Source: an uncultured Luminiphilus sp. (GTDB lineage: Bacteria > Pseudomonadota > Gammaproteobacteria > Pseudomonadales > Halieaceae). From it: a stretch of DNA of 64,000 nt. Location of the stretch: contig CALSMP010000003.1 of assembly GCA_943787485.1 (NCBI GenBank), positions 1 through 64,000 of the forward strand, written 5' to 3'. The position numbers and the translations under genes are program-made. Shown one piece after another: positions 18,843-28,066 of this stretch (positions are counted from its first letter, which is position 1; each line of letters starts with the position of its first letter). A model generated the notes under the pieces. It had not been told where the DNA came from, searched no databases, and saw nothing but the letters and a program-made list of their open reading frames with translations.

Positions 18843-21182
18843 ATGCCCGATAAAAAGATTGCACCCACCAGCACGCACTGGGGGAACTTTCGGATCGAGA
18901 CGCAGGATAAGCGCATCACACAGGTGCTCCCCTACGAGGTAGATATTGAGCCCTCAGTGATTGGCCAGTCGCTGCTCGATAACAGCGATCCGAATGTCAG
19001 AATTGCGCAACCGATGGTGCGACAGGGCTATCTACAGAGTCCCGCCGGCCCGTCTGACGGGGAGCGAGGAAAAGATGCTTTCGTACCCGTTAGCTGGTCG
19101 CAAGCGCTAGACCTAGCCGCAGGCAGGCTACAGCACTACTGGGACACACTCGGTCCCAATAGTATTTACGGGGGCTCCTATGGCTGGGCCAGTGCCGGTC
19201 GATTTCACCACGCCCAAAGCCAGATTCATCGCTTCTTGCGACTAGGCGGCGGCTACGTTTCATCCGTCAACTCCTACTCTGCCGCAGCGGCAGAAGTCAT
19301 CATCAAGCACGTTCTGGGCTTCCCCCTATTGGCGCTACTACGCGAGTCACCCACACCGCAAGAAGTCGCCGAACACAGTAAGACCGTCATTTTATTTGGT
19401 GGCGCGGCCATTAAAAACGCGCAGGTTAATGCAGGGGGGCTGGGTGCCCATTCAGCCAGAGCCCAGCTTCGCGCCCTGCGACAAGCCGGCGTCCGTGTCG
19501 TCAATATCAGCCCTCTAAGGGACGACATGGTCGAGGAGATACAGGCGGAGTGGCTACCCTGTCGCCCAGGATCGGACACCGCTGTAATGCTTGGCATGGC
19601 ACATACCCTCTATGTTGAAAAACGTCACGACGCCACATTTTTGGATCGCTACACCGTGGGGTTTGATCGGTTTGTACCCTACCTCACTGGCGAAATCGAC
19701 GGCCAACCTAAATCCGCCGCATGGGCCAGCGAGCTCTCGGGCATCTCCGCCGACACCATTGCCGAACTGGCACGCGCGGCCAGTGACGCACCCAGCCTCA
19801 TCAGCGTGAGCTGGTCACTCCAACGGCAGGTATATGGAGAACAAACCTGGTGGATGGTCACGGTACTGGGCGCCATGCTGGGTTTTATTGGCTTACCCGG
19901 CGCCGGGCTCGGGTACGGCTACGGCTGTGTCCACAATATGGGCTTTGGCGGGCGCAAGATACCTAACTTCCGCATTGGTAGTTTTGGTGAGGAAGTCGGC
20001 GAGCGGATGGCTGCTGCACACAAATTTATTCCGGTTGCGCGCATTGCCGATATGCTCGAGAGCCCAGGCGCGCCCTTTGATTACAACGGCCAACGCCTCA
20101 CGTATCCCGACGTAAAGCTGGTTTATTGGGCAGGCGGCAATCCGTTTCATCACCATCAAGACCTCAACCGCCTGCACAAAGCCTGGCAGGCACCCCAAAC
20201 GGTGATCGTCAACGAATCCTTCTGGACAGCGACCGCGCGGCATGCCGATATCGTATTTCCGGTAAGCACATTCCTAGAGCGCAGTGATATTGGCGGCAGT
20301 GCCTACGATGAGTATCTGACACCGATGCGGGCGGCGTTACCGCCTTACGGCGATTCGCGGACCGATTTTGCCATTTTCAGTGAATTGGCCGAGCGACTCG
20401 GATTTGGTGATGACTATTCCCAAAACCACAGCGAAATGGAGTGGGTAGAGCGCCTCTACAAAGAAACGCGCACCAACGCCGCCGAGCGCGGCGTGACGCT
20501 ACCCGACTTCGACGCATTTTGGCAGGGCGAGCAAATCCACTTCGGCGATCAACTGCCCTCAGCAGAATTTATGCTGGAAAAATTTCGCCGCGACCCCAAA
20601 GCCCATCCTCTCAAAACGCCAAGCGGAAAAATTGAAATCTTCTCTGAGACCGTGGCGAGCTTTGATTACACCGACTGCGGTGGGCACCCGCAATGGTATG
20701 ACCGCAACGAATGGCTGGGCGCACCCTCACCCGAATACCCGCTCCATCTGGTATCGAATCAACCCAAGCACAAGCTGCACAGTCAGTTCGATCATGGTAG
20801 AGCCAGCCTAGCGCTAAAGATCGGCGATCGCGAGGCAGTTCGCATGCACCCGGAAGACGCCCAATCCCGCGGGTTATGCGATGGCAATGTGGTGAGAATT
20901 TATAATGCGCGAGGGAGCTGCTTAGCAGGACTCGTTATCTCGAAAGATCTAATGCCTGGCGTTATTGAGCTGCCAACTGGTGCTTGGTTTGACCCGCAAA
21001 CAATTGATGGCGAGGAACTGGAGGTTCACGGCAATCCGAATGCGTTGACACCGGATATCGGCACCTCTCGTCTCGCTCAGGGGTGCTCTGCTCACACCTG
21101 CATGGTTGAAGTCGAAAAATACCTTAAGCCGTTACCTGCTACCTCCGCATTCCAACCGCCACCCATCGTTCACGAGCACTGA
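18843..21182 (+). CDS. Molybdopterin oxidoreductase, BisC/DMSO-reductase type
   Basis: This 779-residue bis-MGD enzyme belongs to the clade with biotin-sulfoxide and TMAO reductases (YGGSYGWASAGRFHHA, Ser146 in NSYSAAAA as the likely Mo ligand). No N-terminal Cys cluster and no twin-arginine signal are present, so it should be a cytoplasmic, cluster-free oxidoreductase like BisC. The C-terminal MGD-binding domain is complete (LVSNQPKHKLHSQ, GDREAVRMHPED). It lies downstream of the indolepyruvate oxidoreductase on the same strand and may be co-transcribed. Whether it reduces S- or N-oxides or works on another substrate cannot be told. Confidence 0.88.
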   Translation: MPDKKIAPTSTHWGNFRIETQDKRITQVLPYEVDIEPSVIGQSLLDNSDPNVRIAQPMVRQGYLQSPAGPSDGERGKDAFVPVSWSQALDLAAGRLQHYWDTLGPNSIYGGSYGWASAGRFHHAQSQIHRFLRLGGGYVSSVNSYSAAAAEVIIKHVLGFPLLALLRESPTPQEVAEHSKTVILFGGAAIKNAQVNAGGLGAHSARAQLRALRQAGVRVVNISPLRDDMVEEIQAEWLPCRPGSDTAVMLGMAHTLYVEKRHDATFLDRYTVGFDRFVPYLTGEIDGQPKSAAWASELSGISADTIAELARAASDAPSLISVSWSLQRQVYGEQTWWMVTVLGAMLGFIGLPGAGLGYGYGCVHNMGFGGRKIPNFRIGSFGEEVGERMAAAHKFIPVARIADMLESPGAPFDYNGQRLTYPDVKLVYWAGGNPFHHHQDLNRLHKAWQAPQTVIVNESFWTATARHADIVFPVSTFLERSDIGGSAYDEYLTPMRAALPPYGDSRTDFAIFSELAERLGFGDDYSQNHSEMEWVERLYKETRTNAAERGVTLPDFDAFWQGEQIHFGDQLPSAEFMLEKFRRDPKAHPLKTPSGKIEIFSETVASFDYTDCGGHPQWYDRNEWLGAPSPEYPLHLVSNQPKHKLHSQFDHGRASLALKIGDREAVRMHPEDAQSRGLCDGNVVRIYNARGSCLAGLVISKDLMPGVIELPTGAWFDPQTIDGEELEVHGNPNALTPDIGTSRLAQGCSAHTCMVEVEKYLKPLPATSAFQPPPIVHEH

Positions 21183-21211
21183 GCTATTTCAACGCCGAGC
21201 GTAGCGTACAT

Positions 21212-22456
21212 TTAATCGATGAGTTGCTTTGCGGAGCCCATTAATATGTAAACGAGCGCGCCCACCACGCCGATGACCCCTGCGAGCAACAATACCGAGT
21301 CATAGGAACCGGTTGTATCGACCAACCAGCCCGCCGTGGCAACACCAATAATGCCGGGCAAGGTGCCCAGCGTATTCATAACACCGAACACCACGCCGCC
21401 AAAACGTGGCGCGATATCCAAAATATTGGGTGCCGAACCCGAGTACGCGAAGGCAAGTAATCCGAGTGCGCCTGAAAGAGAGAGCAGCGCCATCTCGGGT
21501 GTCGTCACCGTACGTGTAATAAACAAAAACATAGCCGAGCCAAGCAAACCAATACTTTGCATGAGCTTTCTGACCGTCGTGATGTCCCAGCTTCGGGAGA
21601 TCAGCGTATCTGCGATCCAACCCGCCACATTCATCATGACGAACATTACCGCCCAGGGCGCCATGGTATAGATGCCTGCACTGCTAATGTCCAAGCCATG
21701 CACCGAAGCAAAATAGCTGGGCATCCAAGACATAAACACGTACAGGCTCCAGCTGGTGCAGAAAAAGGTCACGAGCAAAGCCCAGATGGGCCGCAGCGAC
21801 CAGATCTGTCGCCATGGAATCTCACCGCCGGGCTGGGCGCCTACCGCGTCTTCCAAGAGTGCACGCTCTTCAGGCGTGATCCGAGGGTGTTTCTGAGGGC
21901 GTTCATGAACCGCGCGGGCCAACCAAACCGCATAAACAAGTCCGACGCCGCCAAAACCGTAAAACACCGCTTGCCAACCAAAGCGGGAGACAGCAAACCC
22001 AGTGACCAGCAGCGCGACAATCGTGCCAGCGATTGCTGCGCTTGAGTAAATGGCCACGGCTCGGGAACGCTCAGTCTCGGGTATCCAACGCCCAAACAGG
22101 CTCAATACGGCAGGGCTCAGTGGCGCCTCGCCTAAGCCCAGCCCAATTCTTACAAGAATCAGCATCGCAAAGGAGGCGGAGCCCGCCAAAGGCGTGAGAA
22201 TAGTAAACACCGACCACGCCACCAGTGACCACAGCAGTACTTTCTTACCCCCATACTTATCAGCCAGCACGCCACCGACAATCTGGGCCGACATGTAGCC
22301 GATAAAAAAGGACGACAGCACCAAGCCCTTCTCTGTCTCTGACCAGCCCAGTGACTCCTGCATGGCGATGGCCGCCACAGAAATGTTCACGCGATCGAGA
22401 TAAGCAATAAACAGGGCGAAAAAACTTGCCAGAACTAAACTGTGTCTTGCCTGCAT
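21212..22456 (-). CDS. MFS transporter, anion:cation symporter type
   Basis: This is a 12-helix major facilitator protein of about 414 residues, likely importing an organic anion with H+ or Na+. The first loop carries IAYLDRVNISVA and the 2-3 loop GGVLADKYGGKKVLL, both typical of the ACS family (hexuronate, phthalate and similar transporters). I place the start at 22456, where AGGGGGA precedes the ATG; an upstream in-frame extension of 61 residues is not membrane-like. It is divergent from the M14-like hydrolase gene, suggesting shared control. Substrate unknown. Confidence 0.87.
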   Translation of the reverse strand: MQARHSLVLASFFALFIAYLDRVNISVAAIAMQESLGWSETEKGLVLSSFFIGYMSAQIVGGVLADKYGGKKVLLWSLVAWSVFTILTPLAGSASFAMLILVRIGLGLGEAPLSPAVLSLFGRWIPETERSRAVAIYSSAAIAGTIVALLVTGFAVSRFGWQAVFYGFGGVGLVYAVWLARAVHERPQKHPRITPEERALLEDAVGAQPGGEIPWRQIWSLRPIWALLVTFFCTSWSLYVFMSWMPSYFASVHGLDISSAGIYTMAPWAVMFVMMNVAGWIADTLISRSWDITTVRKLMQSIGLLGSAMFLFITRTVTTPEMALLSLSGALGLLAFAYSGSAPNILDIAPRFGGVVFGVMNTLGTLPGIIGVATAGWLVDTTGSYDSVLLLAGVIGVVGALVYILMGSAKQLID

Positions 22457-22679
22457 TTTTTCCCCCTGGGTCTGCCTGGTATCGCAACCCGCGTTGCTCG
22501 GCACATTCCTCGCCAATGCCGATCCTAAGAGTTTACGGTAGAACCCCCATTCGCGCGCAAGTACTGAGAGCTGTTTGATGGCAATTTCAGCAAATACCCT
22601 GTCATTAGAGACTCGGGCAGTTGCGCCACGTCGCAGCAAACCGGATCCTTACCAACAACATTCAACGTGAGAATGCCCC

Positions 22680-23765
22680 ATGGAGCCCATAGCCCTGTTC
22701 TCTGCTTCTTACATGGAAGCGCGCAAACGCTTCATCGAGGCTGCTGAGGCGACAGGATTCAGCATCTACTCCGAGGTTCACCCGGTTGCAGGGCCTGCTG
22801 GCGAAGAACTCGCCATGGACTTTGCAGTGTATGGCCCTGAAGACGCCGAGAAGGCTCTGGTGATGATCAGCGGGACTCACGGTCCCGAGGGCTACACGGG
22901 GTCAGCCTGCCAGCTGGGCTTTTTGGAGTCGACTCACTTACGTGAAATGTTCTCCAGCCATCGCGTGGTGCTGGTGCACGCACACAACCCTTATGGTTTC
23001 GCCTGGATGCGCAGGACGACCGAGGGCAACGTTGATCTCAATCGCAATTATGTGGATTTCGATAAACCGCTCCGAAGCAACCCGGAATATGACCGCCTGC
23101 ATCATGCCTTTGTGCCAACGCAGCTTGACGACCCGAGCGCAGAAAAGGTTTTAACAGATTATCAGGCGGAGCATGGCCCGATTGCCTATATGGCAGCCAT
23201 GTTGGGCGGTCAACGCACCCATGCTGACGGCCTCTTCTACGGTGATACCCAGAGCACCTGGTCGCAGGACACCATGATTGCGGGTCTGCGCCGCTCACTG
23301 GCAAATCAGAAGACGGTCGTGCTAATCGACGTCCATACCGGACTCGGCCCCTACGGAGTGCCCTATCTGGTGCATGGTTATGCCAAAGAGGACCCGCGGT
23401 ATTCGGTGATGGAATCGGTATTCGGTGAGACCATGCGCTCTACTGCCGTTAAGGAAGAATTTGACGAAGATCTCCCGGTCGATCCTGAAGGCCCGATCGT
23501 ATTGGCAATGGATTGGGTACTACCCGACAAGCTGACCTATGCCTACGTCATTGAGTACGGAACCTACCCACCCGCAGAGGTATTGGGCGCTCATCGAAAA
23601 GACAACTGGCTTCATGCTCACGGGGACCTCTACTCGGAGCAGGGCAAAGCCATCAAAGCGGAACTGCGGCGAGTGATGTATCCCGAGTTCGACGATTGGA
23701 AAACCATGATTTGGAACGAAGCCGTCGACGCACTGGAAAAGTCCGCCAAGGTGCTGAGCTACTGA
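22680..23765 (+). CDS. M14-like zinc hydrolase (DUF2817 family)
   Basis: This 361-residue protein matches the DUF2817/succinylglutamate-desuccinylase-like branch of zinc carboxypeptidases. The zinc ligands are readable: His67 and Glu70 in GTHGPEG, and a His in IDVHTGLGPYG near residue 219. The substrate-arginine segment is VDLNRNYVDF. It would hydrolyse an amide or peptide-like bond in the cytoplasm (no signal peptide). Its stop overlaps the TetR gene stop tail-to-tail by 7 bases. The divergent MFS gene could import its substrate (inference). The specific substrate is unknown. Confidence 0.8.
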   Translation: MEPIALFSASYMEARKRFIEAAEATGFSIYSEVHPVAGPAGEELAMDFAVYGPEDAEKALVMISGTHGPEGYTGSACQLGFLESTHLREMFSSHRVVLVHAHNPYGFAWMRRTTEGNVDLNRNYVDFDKPLRSNPEYDRLHHAFVPTQLDDPSAEKVLTDYQAEHGPIAYMAAMLGGQRTHADGLFYGDTQSTWSQDTMIAGLRRSLANQKTVVLIDVHTGLGPYGVPYLVHGYAKEDPRYSVMESVFGETMRSTAVKEEFDEDLPVDPEGPIVLAMDWVLPDKLTYAYVIEYGTYPPAEVLGAHRKDNWLHAHGDLYSEQGKAIKAELRRVMYPEFDDWKTMIWNEAVDALEKSAKVLSY

Positions 23766-24382
23766 GCGGAGACCCCGAGGCCAGACAAGATCTGGGCTTT
23801 GGCACTCTCAGCGAGCGCACGCCCATCCAGCGTATGTGAAAAGCGATACCACTCAAGCAACATACCGTCGGTGAGCGCCACGAGCACCGCCGCCCGCTCC
23901 TTAACCGCAACGGTGTTGTCGAAGAGCCCGCGCGACTGACCCTCGCGGGTGATGCGCGCCATCTCGTCGTGATAGCGGTCGTACATTCGTTTTAGGTGCG
24001 CCGCAATATCTGCCTCTTTACCCATCGCCTGCAGTGATACGAGAATCGGTAGCACCAATAGCTCCTGATTTTCCGCGCCAGTCTCCGCACACCAATCTAC
24101 GAACATCTCGAGCTGTTCGGCAGGGCCCACGCCACTGGACCTCAGCTCCGCAAAAATATCGGCATATAGCTGCTCGGCATCATCCAACAATGCGTGCAAG
24201 AGCGCCGCCTTGCCTTTGAAGTAAAAGTAGACCGCGCCCTTGGTCAGGCCCGCAGCGGCCGCGATCGTGTCGATGGTCGCGTTTTCGTAGCCCTTGGAGA
24301 CAAAGAGCTGCAATGCTGCTGACAGTACCTGCTGGATACTGTGCTCTCTGCGCTCCTCGTTGGTTCTTCTGGCTGGCTGCAC
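23759..24382 (-). CDS. TetR-family transcriptional repressor
   Basis: This 207-residue regulator has the N-terminal TetR helix-turn-helix (TIDTIAAAAGLTKGAVYFYF) and a ligand-binding C-terminal domain. It starts with GTG directly after the AraC gene stop (3-base gap), and it is the last gene of the long minus-strand run that begins with the Paa-like oxygenase. The 26-bp inverted repeat before that operon is a natural candidate operator, and an acyl-CoA a natural ligand by analogy with PaaR-type repressors. Both are inference. Confidence 0.88.
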   Translation of the reverse strand: MQPARRTNEERREHSIQQVLSAALQLFVSKGYENATIDTIAAAAGLTKGAVYFYFKGKAALLHALLDDAEQLYADIFAELRSSGVGPAEQLEMFVDWCAETGAENQELLVLPILVSLQAMGKEADIAAHLKRMYDRYHDEMARITREGQSRGLFDNTVAVKERAAVLVALTDGMLLEWYRFSHTLDGRALAESAKAQILSGLGVSAQ

Positions 24383-24385
24383 GAG

Positions 24386-25432
24386 TCAGATTCCGTGAGC
24401 TCGCCGCTCGGAAGGGCAACAGCCAAACCACTTGCGGTAGCTGCGGGCAAAGTTACTGCAGTCACTGAAACCCAACTGGTAAGAAATTTCGTTGATGGAC
24501 TTTTCAGAGTGCAAAACTAACTCAGCCGCCCACTCCTGACGGGTCTGCAGCAGAATCTGATGGTGGCTCAGACCCTTCTCTCGCAGGGCTGCTGTCAGCC
24601 CCCGATCCTCCAACCCTAACCAGGCCGCTATATCGGGACGCGCATAGGTGCCTGTCGGAAGCAAATCGAAGAGCGCCATGCGTATCTGGGTCTCGAGATC
24701 CACTGAGCCAATCTGGTTGAGGTGATCAAATACCTGGCGCTCGCTGCGACGAGCGAGTTCGGCATTACCCCCTGCCAATGGGGCATCAAGGAGAGCGGCA
24801 TCAAAGCACAGCGCGTCCGTGGCGCTTTCAAATTTTAGAGGACAGCGAAAATACTGCCGATAATCTTCTACAAACCCCACGGGAGCTGGCGACGAAAACA
24901 TCACCAATTTTGGTGAAAACCCTGGTGAGGAAACCATTCTGAGCATCCTGACCCACGTGGCTGCCCAGCCGGAAATGCGTGCCAGACGTGCATTGGGGCT
25001 GTCGGCGCGATCTCCGTCGCAGTGATAAATCAATCTGGCTGTATCACCCTGCACATCAAACGACACCGATTTGTTTGTTGTTACCCACGCGTAATACCGA
25101 GATAGACGGAGACAGAACTGCCGCAGAGTGGGTGATGAAATGAGCATCAGGCCATAGCAGTGGTAGGTGGTGGCGTGAATGTTTTCGGCAAACTTCAAGC
25201 CAAAGAGTGGACCGAGTTCTGAGCTCACCGCGCGGGAAATAATCTGGGACAGGGAGTGAATCGACACCCGTTCGTAAACATGGGTCAAAGCGTCGGGTGC
25301 GACACCCGCCTCTAGCAAGATATTCTGGGTGTCTAAGCCCAGCTTGTTTAGGGTTAGTGCAACGCCCTGAATACTATTCATGGCAACCGACTCTTCCCCA
25401 CTTGCCACAGCCATTGTCGAAAAGCTTTTCAT
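24386..25432 (-). CDS. AraC-family transcriptional regulator
   Basis: This 348-residue regulator has an N-terminal arabinose-binding-type sensor domain (about 20-220, GVAPDALTHVYERVS, YHCYGLMLISSPTL) and a C-terminal AraC DNA-binding domain whose second helix-turn-helix reads NEISYQLGFSDCSNFARSY. It is the same class as the regulators at 2628 and 32398. It starts 19 bases after the MaoC gene stop, with GAGAG before the ATG, so it is probably transcribed with the Paa-like operon and may activate it. Confidence 0.9.
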   Translation of the reverse strand: MKSFSTMAVASGEESVAMNSIQGVALTLNKLGLDTQNILLEAGVAPDALTHVYERVSIHSLSQIISRAVSSELGPLFGLKFAENIHATTYHCYGLMLISSPTLRQFCLRLSRYYAWVTTNKSVSFDVQGDTARLIYHCDGDRADSPNARLARISGWAATWVRMLRMVSSPGFSPKLVMFSSPAPVGFVEDYRQYFRCPLKFESATDALCFDAALLDAPLAGGNAELARRSERQVFDHLNQIGSVDLETQIRMALFDLLPTGTYARPDIAAWLGLEDRGLTAALREKGLSHHQILLQTRQEWAAELVLHSEKSINEISYQLGFSDCSNFARSYRKWFGCCPSERRAHGI

Positions 25433-25451
25433 AGTGCTCTCATTTTTATTT

Positions 25452-25871
25452 TTATGGTGTCAGTAATTCAACCACACAGGTTGTGGTTTGTCCGCGCTCA
25501 CTCTCACACCACAACTCCAACACCAAGCGTCGCCCTTTTAAAGTGGTTTCGACTAACTCCACCACGCCCTTGAACACCATAGTATCGCCCACAATATTGA
25601 AGTTCAGCATTTTCAGGGGCCCCATTTTCGTGAATCTCGCTTGCGGCCCCGCCCAGTCACGCACCAGACGCTCGAACATACCCATCAGAAAAAACGTGTT
25701 GGCGAAGGCATCAGATGCCCCCGCCGTTCTGGCAATGGACCCATCGTGATGCATCAAGGAAAAGTCCCGGTTGGCCCCCGCCTCCATCACCAGCCGCTGC
25801 AAGGTAATCGGAATACTGATCTCGGGCAGATACTCGCCAACAACTGCAACCACTGGGCCGCTATTCGTCAT
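25452..25871 (-). CDS. MaoC-like (hot-dog) dehydratase subunit
   Basis: This is a 139-residue single hot-dog domain with the hydratase-2 signature region (DFSLMHHDGSIAR, ANTFFLMGMFERLV). It would be the catalytic half of a heteromeric enoyl-CoA hydratase with the upstream gene. The ATG at 25871 lies inside the end of the preceding gene (11-base overlap), which sets this start over a longer open frame. The paired MaoC proteins next to DUF35 and a thiolase-fold protein recall the ChsH1-ChsH2-Ltp2 set of steroid side-chain degradation. Confidence 0.82.
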   Translation of the reverse strand: MTNSGPVVAVVGEYLPEISIPITLQRLVMEAGANRDFSLMHHDGSIARTAGASDAFANTFFLMGMFERLVRDWAGPQARFTKMGPLKMLNFNIVGDTMVFKGVVELVETTLKGRRLVLELWCESERGQTTTCVVELLTP

Positions 25872-26427
25872 GGCCTGCCTCGCCGTCGCTGACGTAAAAG
25901 CGAAAAATATCGAGACTCGCGACGGCAACCACCTCACCCGTTTGCTTGGTGTATGTATCCTCCTGCCGCAAAAATGCACCCGGCCCGACCTTAAGTGTTT
26001 TGCGTTGGATATCAATCAAGCGGCTGGTGCAGGTCACCACGTCACCCAGGTAAAGAGGCTCCTCAAAGGTAATTTCCATACTAGTGGCGAAGCTTTTGTT
26101 ACAAGGCGCAGGAACGTTGAAAATGACGGGGATCTGTATCTGTGTCGGCTCATCGTCGATCGACTGATTGAGGTCACCAGGTGACCAATACGCCGCAACA
26201 CCATATGTAAACACCATAGATGCCGGCGCGACCACATCATGGTGGCCGACCGCCTTTGCTGCATCGACGTCTGTGTGAATGGCGCAGTCAAATTCCTTAG
26301 GCTCCAACCACCGGCGAATACTACCGCGCTCAACCGGATCTGGCCCCTGCCATTGCCCCACCACCTTACCGAGGCACGCTTCAGTCTCCTCCCAGGTGCC
26401 CCAAAGCCCCCAACCGACATCACTCAC
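25861..26427 (-). CDS. FAS1-like/MaoC N-terminal-type dehydratase subunit
   Basis: This 188-residue hot-dog protein of the MaoC N-terminal type (FAS1-like dehydratase) has APASMVFTYGVAAYW near the dimer interface and EITFEEPLYLGDVVTC in the beta region. It would hydrate an enoyl-CoA together with the downstream MaoC subunit; the two genes overlap by 11 bases and the upstream DUF35 gene overlaps it by 4 bases (ATGA). This tight coupling implies a stoichiometric complex. Assignment to a steroid-like side chain is inference from the gene set only. Confidence 0.82.
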   Translation of the reverse strand: MSDVGWGLWGTWEETEACLGKVVGQWQGPDPVERGSIRRWLEPKEFDCAIHTDVDAAKAVGHHDVVAPASMVFTYGVAAYWSPGDLNQSIDDEPTQIQIPVIFNVPAPCNKSFATSMEITFEEPLYLGDVVTCTSRLIDIQRKTLKVGPGAFLRQEDTYTKQTGEVVAVASLDIFRFYVSDGEAGHDE

Positions 26428-26840
26428 GAAGTGGAAACCGGCCTGAAAAATGGCAGTGTAATCTCTTCGGTCACAGGCCGGTAGACGACCTCGACCTCCA
26501 TGCCGATCCGCACGTCCTCCGGCTCACACTCCACCAAGTTGGTATGCATCCGGATCCCCTCGGGCAGATCGATCCAAGCGAGAATGATCGGCAAGTCTTC
26601 GACGAACTTCTCTTCAACACCCTCATAGGTCACCGAGTACGTATAAACGATTGCGCGGCCCGAGGCCTCGATCCAACCTAAATCCTGACTCCAGCACTCG
26701 GGGCAATCACGTCGTGGATAAAAAATATTGGTATCGCAGGCATTACAGTGCTGCACGAGCAATTTGTTTTCCCGCGTGCCGTCCCAAAAAGGTTGGCTAT
26801 AGGGCTGGATTTCGGGCAGGGGTTTTTTGTATTCACTCAT
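26424..26840 (-). CDS. DUF35 OB-fold protein with zinc ribbon
   Basis: This 138-residue protein has an N-terminal zinc ribbon (two C-x2-C pairs, CNAC and CPEC, about residues 29-46) followed by an OB-fold domain. In characterised systems such proteins bind a thiolase-fold partner and are needed for its acyl-CoA aldolase activity (Ltp2 with the DUF35 part of ChsH2). The ATG at 26840 overlaps the stop of the thiolase-fold gene by 4 bases (ATGA), and the stop overlaps the next gene the same way, so all three are translationally coupled. Confidence 0.88.
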   Translation of the reverse strand: MSEYKKPLPEIQPYSQPFWDGTRENKLLVQHCNACDTNIFYPRRDCPECWSQDLGWIEASGRAIVYTYSVTYEGVEEKFVEDLPIILAWIDLPEGIRMHTNLVECEPEDVRIGMEVEVVYRPVTEEITLPFFRPVSTS

Positions 26841-28018
26841 CGCGGCGCCCTCCCAAATACGGTGGTACAAGTGTTCATCACAGAACCCCCAGACGTCGTC
26901 AGAATCGCGTGCTCACAGTTCTTGACCTGTCGCTCCCCGGCTTCTCCGCGCAATTGGCGAATGGTGTCGAGATAAAACGCCATACTGACACCGCTGCCGG
27001 TGTGGCCTCGACCGGTCGCATCGCCCATAGTGGTGCAAGGCAGATCCCCGCCCGGGCCACAGCGGCCTTCGGCCCAAAGCTTGGCACCCTGACCATCCTC
27101 ACACACCCCGTAACCTTCCAGCGCACTGCACTGGGTGTAGGGGTAGGCCCCGTAAATCTGCCGCAGATCCATGTCATGGATGGAGAGGCCTGCCTGAGCA
27201 AGGGCATCCTGGCTGGATTCGCGGTAGGACTGCCGATGGAACACGTCTTCGCGCAGCATGGGGGTGGCACTCATAAAACGCGTGCCGTGGCCCAGTTTGT
27301 AAACGGCTTTATCGCCAAACGCCTTGGCTTTCTCCCAAGATGTCACCACCATGGCGCCACCGCCGTCTGCCAACAGATTGCACTCCTTGGCCTTTAGCGG
27401 CGTGCTGATCATGCGCGAGTTCATCACATCCTCGAGCGTCACGGTCTTGCCGTAAAAAATTGAGAGTGGATCTAGCGCTCCCCAGGCTCGGAGCGCCACT
27501 GTGACCGACGCGAGCTCTTCCTCCGTCGCGCCGGTCTCATACATGTAGCGCTGGGTAATAAGTCCCATGGAGCCATTAAAGCTCACGCCGTAGGGGTATT
27601 CGAACTGCTTATCGAGGGGGGCGGTGGCAAAAAAGTTTATCAGGTCCTGAGGCGGCATATCGGACTGAACCGTGGTGTGCGGTATCAATACAAAATCCAC
27701 CTGCCCGCTGGCGATGTGTTGCTCCGCCAGCCTAAGGCAGTTGGTAGTCGACGCCCCCCCCGCGTTACAAATCGCAATATCGCGACAGCCTTTCAGCCCC
27801 ATTACCTCGGGGATCTTGCCCAGCGACATATCGTTTTGCATCGAGGGTTGCGCCATGGGGTTGTTTGAGATCACGGCGCCTATCAGATTTTTATCAATGC
27901 CGGCGTCGTTGATGGCGCCCATACACACGTCGAGCAAGATGTCCCATCGCGTGCGCTCTGGATCGCGGCGCGTTGGCACTTCGGCGATGCCCACCACCGC
28001 CAAACCTGATTTTGTCAT
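26837..28018 (-). CDS. Thiolase-fold protein without nucleophilic Cys (Ltp2-like, putative aldolase)
   Basis: This 393-residue thiolase-superfamily protein is of the lipid-transfer/SCP-x type. In true thiolases a Cys follows a short N-rich motif near residue 90. Here the region reads CNAGGASTTNC, with Gly at the expected nucleophile position, and the C-terminal catalytic Cys/His segment is also altered (MNTCTTVFG). That pattern matches Ltp2-type retro-aldolases, which release propionyl-CoA or acetyl-CoA from 3-hydroxyacyl-CoA rather than thiolysing. It is coupled to DUF35 and MaoC genes downstream and lies 48 bases after the PaaC-like gene. The aldolase role is inference from family knowledge. 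Confidence 0.8.
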   Translation of the reverse strand: MTKSGLAVVGIAEVPTRRDPERTRWDILLDVCMGAINDAGIDKNLIGAVISNNPMAQPSMQNDMSLGKIPEVMGLKGCRDIAICNAGGASTTNCLRLAEQHIASGQVDFVLIPHTTVQSDMPPQDLINFFATAPLDKQFEYPYGVSFNGSMGLITQRYMYETGATEEELASVTVALRAWGALDPLSIFYGKTVTLEDVMNSRMISTPLKAKECNLLADGGGAMVVTSWEKAKAFGDKAVYKLGHGTRFMSATPMLREDVFHRQSYRESSQDALAQAGLSIHDMDLRQIYGAYPYTQCSALEGYGVCEDGQGAKLWAEGRCGPGGDLPCTTMGDATGRGHTGSGVSMAFYLDTIRQLRGEAGERQVKNCEHAILTTSGGSVMNTCTTVFGRAPR

Positions 28019-28066
28019 CGCACTCCTCCCTTTTTTTATTATGCGATCCGTGTCTATGGCGTAACG

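Noticed and set aside
26837..28018. Annotation as plain acetyl-CoA acetyltransferase
   Set aside because: The nucleophilic Cys is missing, and the real thiolase is at 42312.
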